Below are positions 15,158 through 24,235 of a DNA stretch of 64,000 nucleotides, piece by piece (positions within the stretch are counted from its first letter, which is position 1; every line of letters begins with the position of its first letter). The stretch lies in assembly GCF_013201545.1 (NCBI RefSeq), contig NZ_CP053746.1, positions 1,701,001 through 1,765,000 of the forward strand. The letters are read 5' to 3'. This DNA is from Pseudomonas graminis. Lineage in GTDB: Bacteria; Pseudomonadota; Gammaproteobacteria; Pseudomonadales; Pseudomonadaceae. The notes beneath the pieces were generated by a model. The model worked only from the letters and a program-made list of their open reading frames with translations. It was not told where the DNA came from and searched no databases. The translations under genes were made by a program, and so were the position numbers.

Positions 15158-17269
15158 TTAACCAGCGATTTGTTCCTTCGCCAGCTTGGCGATGTTTTCC
15201 GCCGTGAATCCGTACTTGGCCTGCAGCTTGTCGATGGGAGCCGATGCACCGAAGGTGTTCATCACGATCTTTGCGCCGGTCTGCCCGACATACCGATCCC
15301 AACCCACAGGCCCCGCCTGTTCCACCACTACCCGCGCTTTAACATCCGGCGGCAGCACGCCGTCGCGATAGGCCTTGTCCTGGTCCTCGAACAACTCCCA
15401 GCTCGGCATTGACACCACGCGCGCTGCAACGCCTTCGGCTTTGAGCTTCTCGAACGCCTCGACGGTCATGCCGACCTCGCTGCCGGTGGCGATCAGGATG
15501 ACGTCCACTTTACCTTCCACCGCATCAGCCAGCACGTAGGCACCTTTGGTCAGGCCGTCGGCGCTGGCGTATTTCGAGCGATCAAGGGTTGGCAGCGGCT
15601 GACGGGACAGCACCAGGCACGATGGCCTGCTGGTTTGCGCCAACGCGATTTTCCAGGCCTGCGCCGTTTCGTTGGCATCGCCCGGACGAATGGTCAGCAC
15701 ACCCGGCGTCGCCCGCAGCTGAGTCAGTTGCTCGATGGGCTGGTGGGTCGGGCCGTCCTCGCCGACGCCGATGGAGTCATGGGTAAAGACGAAGATAACC
15801 GGCAATTCCATGATCGACGCCAGACGAATCGGCGGCTTCATGTAATCGCTGAACACGAGGAAGGTCGAGGTGTACGGACGGATGTAGGACAGGGCCAAGC
15901 CGTTCGCGATGGAACCCATGGCATGTTCACGGATACCAAAGTGCAGGTTTCGACCGCCGTAATTGCCTGCTTCGAAGCTGCCCGCCCCATCAAACGTCAG
16001 GTTGGTTTTGGTCGACGGCGAAAGGTCTGCCGAGCCGCCGATGAGCCACGGGATCTGCTCGGCAAACGCATTCAGCACCTTGCCACCGGAAGCGCGCGAG
16101 GCAATGCCTTTGGCGTCCGCTTCAAAATTCATCTGCTTGTCTTGCCAGCCTTCGGGCATCTCACCGGCACGCATGCGCTTGAGCTGATCGGCGAGCTCGG
16201 GCTGGTCCTTTTCGAACTGCTTAAGGGTCTCGAGCCAGGCGTCGTAATCGCTGCCGCTACGTTCCAGCAGTGCATCACGCAGGCAGTGACGGGCATCTTC
16301 CGGCACCAGGAAGGAACTGTTTTCATCCCAGCCGTAGGCCTTTTTCGTCAGCTTGATTTCGTCATCGCCCAGCGGTTCGCCGTGGGCGGCAGACGTATTG
16401 TGTTTGTTGGGCGAACCGAAGCCGATGACGCTGTCGACCACGATCAGGGTCGGCGCATCGCTGGTTTGCTGAAAGGTCTGCAGCGCCTTGGCCAGCGCAC
16501 TGGCGTCGTTGGCGTCTTTGACGTGCAGGGTTTTCCAGCCGTAGCCCTCGAAACGCTTCTGCACATCATCGCTGTAAGCCAGTTCGGTGTGGCCCTCGAT
16601 GCTGATGGTGTTGTTGTCGTAGATCCAGCACAGGTTCGACAGCTTGAGGTGCCCGGCGATTGAAGCCGCTTCGGCGGTCACGCCCTCCATCATGTCGCCG
16701 TCGCCGCACAGCACGTACACGTTGTAATCGAACAGCGTCGCGCTCGGCTTGTTGAAGTGCTCACCCAGCCAGCGCTCACCCATCGCCATGCCGACGCTAT
16801 TGGCGCAACCCTGACCCAGCGGACCGGTAGTGGTCTCCACGCCGGTGGTCATGCGGTACTCAGGGTGGCCTGGGGTTTTGGAGTCCATCTGGCGAAACTG
16901 CTTGATGTCCTCAAGGCTCACCGCGGGTTTGCCCGATGGCTTGCCGTGCTCATCGATCTCGATCACACCGGCCAGGTGCAGCAGCGAATACAGCAGCATC
17001 GAAGCATGGCCGACCGATAACACGAAACGGTCGCGGTTAGGCCAGTCAGGGTGTTCCGGGTGATAGCGCAGGAAATCTTTCCACAGCGTGTAGCCGACAG
17101 GTGCCAGCGCCATCGGCGTACCGGGGTGCCCGGAATTGGCTTTCTGCACGGCATCCATGGCCAGGGTGCGAATGGTATTGATGGTCAGTTGGTCGCGGTC
17201 AGTGTGCGGCGTAAACGGGCGCACTGCGCCTGATCGTTCGGTGGAGTGAGAGTTGGCAGACGAGCTCAT
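15158..17269 (-). CDS. tkt: Transketolase (second, non-canonical type)
   Basis: 703-residue thiamine-diphosphate enzyme that moves two-carbon units between sugar phosphates in the pentose phosphate pathway. Seen: AVQKANSGHPGTPM, the ThDP motif GDGDMMEGVTAEAASIAGHLKL... ending in YDNNTIS, GFGSPNKHNTSAAHGEPLG, and the C-terminal pyrimidine domain with HFGIREHAMGSIANG and HDSIGVGEDGPTHQP. Features such as SIEGHTELAYSDDVQKRFEGYGW resemble cyanobacterial and plant transketolases more than E. coli TktA (comparison from memory). In Pseudomonas the housekeeping tkt is usually beside metK, epd and pgk; that context is absent, so this is probably an additional copy. The start at 17269 has GAGGAGAA upstream. 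Gene is monocistronic by appearance. Confidence 0.93.
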   Translation of the reverse strand: MSSSANSHSTERSGAVRPFTPHTDRDQLTINTIRTLAMDAVQKANSGHPGTPMALAPVGYTLWKDFLRYHPEHPDWPNRDRFVLSVGHASMLLYSLLHLAGVIEIDEHGKPSGKPAVSLEDIKQFRQMDSKTPGHPEYRMTTGVETTTGPLGQGCANSVGMAMGERWLGEHFNKPSATLFDYNVYVLCGDGDMMEGVTAEAASIAGHLKLSNLCWIYDNNTISIEGHTELAYSDDVQKRFEGYGWKTLHVKDANDASALAKALQTFQQTSDAPTLIVVDSVIGFGSPNKHNTSAAHGEPLGDDEIKLTKKAYGWDENSSFLVPEDARHCLRDALLERSGSDYDAWLETLKQFEKDQPELADQLKRMRAGEMPEGWQDKQMNFEADAKGIASRASGGKVLNAFAEQIPWLIGGSADLSPSTKTNLTFDGAGSFEAGNYGGRNLHFGIREHAMGSIANGLALSYIRPYTSTFLVFSDYMKPPIRLASIMELPVIFVFTHDSIGVGEDGPTHQPIEQLTQLRATPGVLTIRPGDANETAQAWKIALAQTSRPSCLVLSRQPLPTLDRSKYASADGLTKGAYVLADAVEGKVDVILIATGSEVGMTVEAFEKLKAEGVAARVVSMPSWELFEDQDKAYRDGVLPPDVKARVVVEQAGPVGWDRYVGQTGAKIVMNTFGASAPIDKLQAKYGFTAENIAKLAKEQIAG

Positions 17270-17514
17270 TAACGTTCTCCTCGTGACGGGTAGCGGAAGC
17301 ATCCAGATAGGTGTTGAGCGCGGCGAGGGCGTTATCGTTCCATGAACAATCTGTCAGCCAGTCTTTTGGAGAAGCGATTCAGCTTCCATTGAGTATTTGG
17401 TTACATATAGCCTGTGAGCGTAACGAACGAAGTTGCCCAGACGTATTCGAAGCCTTGGGTCGAGCCCTTGCCGACTGATTCAACGTATTGCGCCGGAGGT
17501 GGCCTTTGCAGGAA

Positions 17515-18405
17515 ATGATCGTCAAGAAGTACCGCGCCATGATCAGGACATTTACCTACATCGGCTGGTCCTTGTTCTGGCTGCTGATATGGGACGTCGT
17601 CGTTACCGTCGACTTCATGCTGTTTCTGGATCGCAAGATCACCCTGCCATCGATGCCCCTGACCCTGTTGGGTTCTGCGCTGGTCGTGCTGACCAGCTTC
17701 CGCAACACCAGCGCGTATAACCGCTGGTGGGAGGCGCGCACGCTGTGGGGTGCGCTGGTCAATAACTCCCGCAGCTTTGCCCGGCAGGTGCTGACGTTCA
17801 TTGATGACGAGGACGGGCTGAACCCGGTCAAGGCCACGCTCTTGCGCCGTCATGTGGCCTATGTTGAATGCCTGTCTGCCCATTTGAAGGGCAGCGATTG
17901 CGGCGAGCAGGTAACGGCGATGATTTCCCGGGAAGAATTCGAGCGCCGCACGCGCACCAACAACTTCCCCAACGCGATTCTCAATGAGTCCGCGGCGATC
18001 ATCGCTCAGGAATACAAGGCCGGCCGCCTGGACAGCATTCGTCTGGAACGGCTCGAAGCGACGCTGGTGGAAATCTCCAACAACCAAGGCGGCATGGAGC
18101 GCATCGCCAATACCCCGTTGCCTTACCCGTACGTGACGTTCCCGCGTCTGTTCATCACCCTGTTCTGCATCATCGTGCCGATCGGTCTGGTCGAAACGCT
18201 GGGCTGGTTCACGCCGCTGGCGTCGACTGTCGTGGGCTTCATGCTGCTGGCAATCGAGAAAATCGGCACCGACCTGCAAAGCCCGTTCAAGGCCTCCGAG
18301 CACGAGATTCAGATGAAAGCGCTGTGCGAAAACATCTCCGGCAATCTGAACTCGATGCTGCAGGACGCGATGGACAAGCGGCCGGTTGAGGTTGCTTATT
18401 CGTGA
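17515..18405 (+). CDS. Bestrophin-like (UPF0187) membrane channel protein
   Basis: 296-residue inner-membrane protein of the bestrophin/YneE family, prokaryotic homologues of anion channels (a Klebsiella member conducts cations when purified). Family marks: SLFWLLIWDVVVTV near the N-terminus, SFRNTSAYNRWWEARTLWGALVNNSR (in two parts: FRNTSAYNRWWEAR and WGALVNNSR), PLPYPYVTFPRLF and the late membrane segments IVPIGLVETLGWFTPLASTVVGF followed by EKIGTDLQSPF. A GGAGGT at 17495-17500 points to a TTG at 17506 as an alternative start, three codons upstream of the ATG used. It is divergent from tkt. Physiological role unknown. Confidence 0.85.
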   Translation: MIVKKYRAMIRTFTYIGWSLFWLLIWDVVVTVDFMLFLDRKITLPSMPLTLLGSALVVLTSFRNTSAYNRWWEARTLWGALVNNSRSFARQVLTFIDDEDGLNPVKATLLRRHVAYVECLSAHLKGSDCGEQVTAMISREEFERRTRTNNFPNAILNESAAIIAQEYKAGRLDSIRLERLEATLVEISNNQGGMERIANTPLPYPYVTFPRLFITLFCIIVPIGLVETLGWFTPLASTVVGFMLLAIEKIGTDLQSPFKASEHEIQMKALCENISGNLNSMLQDAMDKRPVEVAYS

Positions 18406-18789
18406 TGAGGTCATGCCCTTGCTTGATGAGGGCATAATTGACGCCAGACGCATCCGGACGAAGAGGATGGTCCATCCGCGAGATATCCGTCGATGAAGAG
18501 GCCGCTTTCGCGAGCAAGCTTGCTCTCATCAAACACGAAACCACGCCGCCGATACACCAATTGTGGGAGCGAGCTTGCTCGCGAAGGGGTAGGACGTGCG
18601 CTGAATCTTCAGCGGCTGAAATGCCGTCTTCGTGAGCAAGCTCACTCCCACAGGGTTGTGTTTGCTGCGCGAGTATAGCGTCTGGACACCGGGCAATTTG
18701 CGGCCTGTTGTGGGTTATCGACCTTGCGAAATGTCTGGGCTCCTCGCCGGTAAACGCGTGCAGACAACTATCTAAGCGACGCTACTCGC
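18406..18789. other. Intergenic region with REP elements, no gene seen
   Basis: No credible coding frame. It holds one partial REP (about 18505-18527, CGCGAGCAAGCTTGCTC) and a complete REPIN (18560-18655), then about 130 bp without recognisable signals up to the asparaginase stop. Confidence 0.7.
18560..18655. repeat. REPIN, TGTGGGAGCGAGC family
   Basis: Two inverted Pseudomonas REP sequences: TTGTGGGAGCGAGCTTGCTC at 18561-18580 and, facing it, GTGAGCAAGCTCACTCCCAC at 18632-18651. Each can form its own hairpin and the pair a longer one. A lone REP copy lies just upstream at about 18505. Confidence 0.85.
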
Positions 18790-19794
18790 TCAGCGCAACT
18801 CGCCACACACATCGAGCTCGACCAATCGCCGCACCTCATTGCCATCCAGTCCGGCCCCCAGCAGCGCATGCAGCTTGCCGAACGCCGCTTCGCGGGTCAT
18901 GCCGCCGCCGGACAGCACGCCGACGCCCCGCAGCCGGCTGCCGGCCTCATACACATCCAGTTCGACGCCGCCTTCGTGGCATTGAGTAATCGCCACGACC
19001 ACGATGCCTTTCTGGTGAGCACGCTGAAGGCTGGCAAGGAAGTCAGCGTTATCGCTGGGACCGGTGCCGTTGCCGAAGCATTCCAGCACAAGACCCTGGA
19101 TACCGCTGTCGATCAAACCGTCTAGCTGAGCAGCGCCGATGCCGGGAAACAGCGGCAGCACCGCAACGTTCGCCAGTTGCTTGGGCTGGCGATAGTCCAG
19201 CGCCGCCGGCAACGCCGATGCCGCCTCACCACCGCGAGCGCGATTGAGCGCCGCAAAAGGGTTGCGGCCGAAGCTGCGAATCTTCGCGCAACGAGTAGGT
19301 TCCAGCAGCTCCCCGTGGAAGTACAGATGCACTCCCGCGGCGAGCCCTTGACCCAAAGCCTGCAAGGCGCCGTTGACGTTTTCCCAGGCATCACTGTCGG
19401 AAACGCCCGCTGGCAACATTGAACCGGTGAACACCACAGGGGCATTCAGGCCCAACAGTTGAAAGCTCATGGCTGCTGCGCTGTAAGCCAGGGTATCGGT
19501 ACCGTGCAGGATCAGCACGGCGTCGCACCCTTGCGCTTCAATTGCATCGACCACCGCCTCGCGCAAGCGCTGCCAGTAGGCAGGCGTCATGTTGGCGCTG
19601 TCGATCAGGGGAGACATTTCGCGGAACGACCACTGCGGCACGACCATTTCGGGCAGCGCAGCCAGTTGCTCAGCCATGCGCGCTTCAAAGCCGGAAGCAG
19701 GTGCCAGCCCGTTTTCGCTGGCCTGCATGCCGATGGTTCCACCGGTATACAGCACCATCACCTGGCGGGCGGGTGCGTGGTTTTTGCGACTCAT
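18790..19794 (-). CDS. L-asparaginase (type I-like, cytoplasmic)
   Basis: 334-residue asparaginase that hydrolyses asparagine to aspartate and ammonia. Both active-site signatures are present: YTGGTIGMQ with the nucleophilic Thr at about residue 20, and ILHGTDTLAYSAAAMSF with the second catalytic Thr-Asp pair. No signal peptide is visible, which argues for the cytoplasmic AnsA type over periplasmic AnsB. It is followed on the same strand, upstream in transcription, by an AGCS symporter 30 bp away and then aspartase; together they would turn asparagine into fumarate. Confidence 0.9.
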   Translation of the reverse strand: MSRKNHAPARQVMVLYTGGTIGMQASENGLAPASGFEARMAEQLAALPEMVVPQWSFREMSPLIDSANMTPAYWQRLREAVVDAIEAQGCDAVLILHGTDTLAYSAAAMSFQLLGLNAPVVFTGSMLPAGVSDSDAWENVNGALQALGQGLAAGVHLYFHGELLEPTRCAKIRSFGRNPFAALNRARGGEAASALPAALDYRQPKQLANVAVLPLFPGIGAAQLDGLIDSGIQGLVLECFGNGTGPSDNADFLASLQRAHQKGIVVVAITQCHEGGVELDVYEAGSRLRGVGVLSGGGMTREAAFGKLHALLGAGLDGNEVRRLVELDVCGELR

Positions 19795-19824
19795 GCCTGT
19801 CTCCCTGGATTGAGGTTCAAATGA

Positions 19825-21279
19825 TCAACGCGCGTCCGCGACCGGTTTGCCGCTGACCGCTGCCGTGTGCGCCGCAGGCTGAGCGGCATCAGGCTTTGGC
19901 CAGGCTTTCAGGTCCAGGTCCAGATCGGGGAACTGGCTGGAGTCGAAGACTGGCGTCTTGATCCCGGCTTTACGCTGGGCATCGTAGTCTTTCAGCACCC
20001 GCAGCGCGATTTTGAACAGCATCGCCAGCGCGATCAGGTTGACGAAAGCCAGCATCGTCATAGTGATGTCGGCGAAGGCGAACACCGTGCCCAGATCCTC
20101 GACCGCGCCCCACAGAATCAACGCGAGGACCAACACGCGGTAGCCGAAGATCGCCTTGCGGTTCTCACCCAGCAGGAAGCGCAGGCTGTTTTCGCCCAAG
20201 TAGTAGTTGTAGAGAATCGAAGTGAACACGAACAGCGCCAGCGCCACACTGATGAACAGCTTGCCCCAGTCACCGACGACGGCGGCGAGGGAGTTCTGCG
20301 TCAGGGCAATGCCATCGCCTTCGAAGCCCGGGGTGTAGAAACCGGACAGCAGGATCAGCAACGCGGTGCAGGTGCAGATGACGAACGTATCAAGGAACAC
20401 GCTGAACGCCTGAACCACACCTTGTGCAACCGGGTGCTCGACCTGAGCCACCGCCGCTACGTTCGGCGCGCTGCCCAGGCCGGCTTCGTTGGCGAAGACG
20501 CCACGTTTGACGCCCATGACAATGGCGCTGCCGATCAGGCCACCAAACACTTCATCCATGCCGAACGCGCTTTTGACGATGGTCATCAGCATGTGCGGAA
20601 CGTGTTCGAACTGCACGCCGATGACATACAGCGTGACGGCGATGTAGACCAGTGTCTTGATCGGCACCAGCAGGTCGGCGACCTTGGCGATGCGCTTGAT
20701 CCCGCCGACGAACACCAGACCCAGCAGTATCGCCAGACCGACGCCGGCGTAGCTTGGCGAGATCTTGAACGCGTCGTTGAGCGAGTGGGTCACGGCGTGG
20801 GATTGCAGGCCATTGAAGGCAAAGCCGAAGGTCACCAGCAGCAACACCGCCATGATCATGCCCAGCCAGCGTTTGCCCAGGCCATGCTGAATGTAATACG
20901 ACGGACCGCCGCGGTATTGACCTTCGGCGTCGCAGCGTTTGTACAGCTGACCAAGGGAGCATTCGAAAAAGCTGCTCGCCATGCCGACCAGCGCAGTGAC
21001 CCACATCCAGAACACCGCGCCCGGTCCGCCCAGGGTGACGGCGATGCCGACGCCGGCGATGTTACCGGCGCCGACGCGGCCGGCAAGGCTCAGCATCAGG
21101 GCCTGGAATGAACTCAACTGGCCGGCGCTGCTGCGCAAACTGTCGCGAAACACCGCGAACATGTGAAAGAAGTGACGGAACTGAACGAAACGCGAGCGAA
21201 TCGTGAAATATCCACCGAGCCCAACAATGAGCACGATCAGTACTTTTCCCGAGAGGAAGTCGTTGATGACTTCAAGCAT
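19825..21279 (-). CDS. AGCS-family amino acid:cation symporter
   Basis: 484-residue inner-membrane protein of the alanine/glycine:cation symporter family (Na_Ala_symp; DagA/AlsT relatives). Marks: GRVGAGNIAGVGIAVTLGGPGAVFWMW (in parts GAGNIAGV and GGPGAVFWMW), SSFFECSLGQLYK, and GVKRGVFANEAGLGSAPNVAA. About eleven hydrophobic segments. It usually imports Ala, Gly or related amino acids with Na+ or H+. Its place between asparaginase and aspartase suggests a substrate feeding this pathway (Asn, Asp, Ala or Gln), but this is inference. It likely shares an operon with the asparaginase gene. Confidence 0.9.
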   Translation of the reverse strand: MLEVINDFLSGKVLIVLIVGLGGYFTIRSRFVQFRHFFHMFAVFRDSLRSSAGQLSSFQALMLSLAGRVGAGNIAGVGIAVTLGGPGAVFWMWVTALVGMASSFFECSLGQLYKRCDAEGQYRGGPSYYIQHGLGKRWLGMIMAVLLLVTFGFAFNGLQSHAVTHSLNDAFKISPSYAGVGLAILLGLVFVGGIKRIAKVADLLVPIKTLVYIAVTLYVIGVQFEHVPHMLMTIVKSAFGMDEVFGGLIGSAIVMGVKRGVFANEAGLGSAPNVAAVAQVEHPVAQGVVQAFSVFLDTFVICTCTALLILLSGFYTPGFEGDGIALTQNSLAAVVGDWGKLFISVALALFVFTSILYNYYLGENSLRFLLGENRKAIFGYRVLVLALILWGAVEDLGTVFAFADITMTMLAFVNLIALAMLFKIALRVLKDYDAQRKAGIKTPVFDSSQFPDLDLDLKAWPKPDAAQPAAHTAAVSGKPVADAR

Positions 21280-21372
21280 TGGTGTTTCCTCGCTTTCTTA
21301 GAGGGTGCGCACTATACCGGTGCGCGTTATTGGAGTCTTTATTCGGTTTGCTGCAAGCCGGCATAGAGCAGG

Positions 21373-21410
21373 CAAAAAAAAGGGCCTGGAAGCGTGTGCT
21401 TCCGGCCCTC
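21373..21410 (-). terminator. Intrinsic terminator downstream of aspA
   Basis: Read on the minus strand: AGGGCCGGAAGC-ACAC-GCTTCCAGGCCCT, a nearly perfect long stem, followed by a run of about seven T. It lies between aspA and the AGCS gene, so the symporter-asparaginase pair probably has its own promoter. Confidence 0.85.
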
Positions 21411-21477
21411 AAAAGGGTGAGGGGTGTCTAGACCCTCAGCCTGGTGATCGTGTTGCAAGTGCTGGAGAGCCGGACGA

Positions 21478-22902
21478 TCAAGCCTTCAAAGGCACTAGCC
21501 GCGGCGCAATCATGTTCTCTGGGCGCAGGATGTCTGCCAGCATGACGTCATCGAGCAAGCCCTCTTCACGCACCAGCTCCAGTACGCCACGGCCCGTTTC
21601 CAGTGCAACGCGGGCAATGCGGGTGGCGTTTTCGTAACCGATGTAAGGGTTCAGCGCAGTGACCAGGCCGATCGAGTGCTCGACCAGCTCACGGCAGCGC
21701 ACTTCGTTAGCGGTGATGCCGACGATGCAGTGCTCGCGCAGCATGTCCATGGCGCGCTGCAGCAGGCGAATCGAGTCGAAGATCTTGTAGGCGATCAACG
21801 GCTCCATCACGTTCAACTGCAATTGGCCGCCTTCGGCAGCGATGGTCAGTGCCAGGTCGTTGCCCATGATTTCGAAGGCGCACATGTTCACCGCCTCTGG
21901 AATCACAGGATTCACCTTGCCCGGCATGATCGAGCTGCCTGGCTGACGTGCCGGAAGATTGATTTCGTTGATGCCGGTGCGCGGGCCGCTGGAGAGCAGG
22001 CGCAGGTCGTTGCAGATCTTCGACAGCTTGACTGCGGTGCGCTTGAGCATGCCGGAAAACAGGACGAAAGCACCCATGTCGGAGGTCGCTTCAATCAGGT
22101 CCGCCGCCGGCACCAGCGGCTGGCCGCTGATGGTCGCCAGACGCTGAACGGCCAGGTGCTGATAACCAGGGTCGGCGTTGATGCCGGTGCCGATGGCGGT
22201 GCCGCCGAGATTGACTTCGGTCAGCAGCTCAGGCGCCAGGCTGCGCAGGCGGTTGAGGTCTTCAGTCAAGGTGGTGGCGAAGGCGCGGAATTCCTGACCC
22301 AGGGTCATCGGCACCGCGTCTTGCAGTTGGGTGCGGCCCATTTTCAACACGTGGTTGAACTCGTGACCTTTGGCCGCGAATGCCTGAATCAGGCTGTCGA
22401 GACTGGCGAGCAGTGAGTCGTGGCCCAACAGCAAACCCAGACGTATGGCCGTCGGGTACGCGTCGTTGGTGGACTGCGCCATGTTCACGTCGTTGTTGGG
22501 GTGCAGAAACGTGTATTCGCCCTTGGCATGGCCCATCGCTTCAAGCGCGATGTTGGCGATGACTTCGTTGGCGTTCATGTTGGTGGAGGTGCCGGCGCCG
22601 CCCTGGATCATGTCGACGACGAACTGATCGTGGAAATCACCGCGGATCAGCCGTGCGCAGGCTTCGCTGATGCCCGCATGCTTATCGTTGCTCAGGTGAC
22701 CCAGCTGGTGGTTCGCATCCGCTGCAGCTTGTTTGACCATCGCCAGCGCTACAACCAGCTTCGGGTAGTGAGAAAGCGGAACACCCGAGAGGCGGAAGTT
22801 GTGCACAGCGCGCAGGGTCTGAATGCCGTAATACGCTTCAGCGGGTACTTCGAGAACGCCAAGCAAGTCTTTTTCGATGCGAAATGATGCAGCGGAGGAC
22901 AT
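21478..22902 (-). CDS. aspA: Aspartate ammonia-lyase (aspartase)
   Basis: 474-residue aspartase/fumarase-superfamily enzyme that deaminates aspartate to fumarate. Seen: IEKDLLGVLEVPAEAYYGIQTLRA (in parts LLG-EVPAEAYYGIQT), QGGAGTSTNMNANEVIAN, HPNNDVNMAQSTND and the signature GSSIMPGKVNPVIPE with the catalytic serine loop. The aspartase-specific N-terminus (YYGIQTLRAV) favours AspA over FumC. A strong terminator follows, and a LysR gene stands divergent 210 bp upstream and may regulate it. The PA5429 locus is the counterpart by memory. Confidence 0.95.
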   Translation of the reverse strand: MSSAASFRIEKDLLGVLEVPAEAYYGIQTLRAVHNFRLSGVPLSHYPKLVVALAMVKQAAADANHQLGHLSNDKHAGISEACARLIRGDFHDQFVVDMIQGGAGTSTNMNANEVIANIALEAMGHAKGEYTFLHPNNDVNMAQSTNDAYPTAIRLGLLLGHDSLLASLDSLIQAFAAKGHEFNHVLKMGRTQLQDAVPMTLGQEFRAFATTLTEDLNRLRSLAPELLTEVNLGGTAIGTGINADPGYQHLAVQRLATISGQPLVPAADLIEATSDMGAFVLFSGMLKRTAVKLSKICNDLRLLSSGPRTGINEINLPARQPGSSIMPGKVNPVIPEAVNMCAFEIMGNDLALTIAAEGGQLQLNVMEPLIAYKIFDSIRLLQRAMDMLREHCIVGITANEVRCRELVEHSIGLVTALNPYIGYENATRIARVALETGRGVLELVREEGLLDDVMLADILRPENMIAPRLVPLKA

Positions 22903-23112
22903 GATAGAGAAAGTCTCAAGATGGGCACGGACTAAGCCGGAACGCCGCTGATACTAGGCTTGCAGGCGATTCTGGACCAATGCTGTAAAACGCTGCCCTA
23001 TGCACAATCGGCATAATGGCGCTGTGACGCAGGGATTGTTGCGAACGTGTGAATCAGTGTATGACGCTCCGTCCGCACCTGCGAATGCGCCATTTCTAAC
23101 GCTGGAGAAACG

Positions 23113-24024
23113 ATGAACCTGGAAAGCAAATGGTTGGAAGATTTCAGTGCGCTGGCCGCGACCCGCAGTTTTTCCCAGGCAGCGGAGCGTCGATTTGTCA
23201 CGCAACCGGCCTTCAGCCGGCGCATTCGCAGCCTTGAAGCGGCGCTTGGGCTGACGCTGGTCAATCGCTCGCGCACGCCGATCGAGCTGACGGCGGCAGG
23301 GCAATTATTCCTCGTCACCGCAAGGACGGTGGTCGACCAGCTCGGCGAAGTGCTGCGTCATTTGCACCACCTGGAGAGCGGGCAGGGTGAGGTCATGCAG
23401 ATCGCTGCCGCTCACTCGCTGGCGCTGAGCTTCTTTCCGCGCTGGATCGCGCAGTTACGCAATGAAGGGCTGAACATTGCCACGCGCCTGGTCGCCACCA
23501 ACGTCGGCGACGCGGTACACGCACTGCGTGAAGGCGGTTGTGATCTGATGCTGGCGTTCTACGACCCCGATGCCGCGCTGCAGATGGACGCCGAGATCTT
23601 CCCGTCCCTGCATCTGGGCATGACCGAAATGCTGCCAGTCTGCTCGACAGACGAAGAGGGGCGGCCGCTGTTCGACCTGGAAGGGGAGCAAAGCGTGCCA
23701 CTGCTGGCGTACAGCGCCGGTGCATTTCTGGGGCGCTCGGTGAATCTGCTACTTCGCCAACGCAGCGTGCGCTTCACGACGATTTACGAAACGGCGATGG
23801 CCGACAGCCTCAAGGGCATGGCGCTACAAGGGCTGGGTATCGCGTGGGTGCCGCGGCTGAGCGTGACGGCGGAGCTCGAACGAGGCGAATTGGTTATCTG
23901 CGGCGGCACTCAGTGGCACGTCCCGCTGGAGATTCGGCTGTACCGCTGCGCGCTGGTTCGCAAGGCCAATGTCCGGCTGTTGTGGCGCAAGCTGGAAGCG
24001 GGCGGCAACTCGCCGGACGCCTGA
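23113..24024 (+). CDS. LysR-family transcriptional regulator next to aspA
   Basis: 303-residue LysR regulator. N-terminal wHTH at about residues 5-64 (WLEDFSALAATRSFSQAAERRFVTQPAFSRRIRSLEAALG; key parts FSQAAERRFVTQPAFSRRIR), then an effector-binding domain. HTH variant VTQPAFSRRIR is seen in a subgroup of LysR proteins (YbdO/YjiE, hypochlorite-responsive HypT) so that HypT-like function is an alternative. It is divergent from aspA with 210 bp between starts, which makes aspA or the asparaginase cluster a reasonable target. GGAGAAACG precedes the ATG. Confidence 0.88.
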   Translation: MNLESKWLEDFSALAATRSFSQAAERRFVTQPAFSRRIRSLEAALGLTLVNRSRTPIELTAAGQLFLVTARTVVDQLGEVLRHLHHLESGQGEVMQIAAAHSLALSFFPRWIAQLRNEGLNIATRLVATNVGDAVHALREGGCDLMLAFYDPDAALQMDAEIFPSLHLGMTEMLPVCSTDEEGRPLFDLEGEQSVPLLAYSAGAFLGRSVNLLLRQRSVRFTTIYETAMADSLKGMALQGLGIAWVPRLSVTAELERGELVICGGTQWHVPLEIRLYRCALVRKANVRLLWRKLEAGGNSPDA

Positions 24025-24092
24025 CCTCGGAGTCAGCAAAACCGGGCGTGTATGGTCCGATTTTGTTGGCTGACAGGAGGTCGCCGGCAGTC

Positions 24093-24120
24093 TGTCAAAC
24101 GCGCCTCTTTGCGGTATACT
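24093..24120 (+). promoter_or_regulatory. Sigma70-like promoter upstream of purE
   Basis: TGTCAA (24093-24098) and TATACT (24115-24120) are spaced by 16 bp. Transcription would start near 24127 and give a leader of roughly 110 nt before purE that includes the hairpin at 24161-24200. Confidence 0.5.
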
Positions 24121-24160
24121 CCGCGGCCTTCGGCCGGTTCGACTGGTCATAATTTGTACG

Positions 24161-24200
24161 ACAAGCCACGCCGGTTCTCCCGCGTGGCTTGTTGTTTTTA
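24161..24200 (+). terminator. Terminator-type hairpin in the purE leader, possible attenuator
   Basis: Perfect 11-bp stem ACAAGCCACGC with GCGTGGCTTGT (24161-24171 and 24182-24192), a 10-nt loop and the T-rich tail TGTTTTTA. It sits after the promoter-like site and before the purE ATG at 24236. It could end transcripts from the upstream LysR gene or attenuate purEK. Confidence 0.65.
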
Positions 24201-24235
24201 GCCGCGCCTGCGGGCGCCCGATGAGAGGCACGACG

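Noticed and set aside
19867-21111. 414-codon open frame antisense to the AGCS symporter
   Set aside because: Composition (His, Gln, Asp-rich, no hydrophobic segments) is typical of an antisense frame over a membrane protein.
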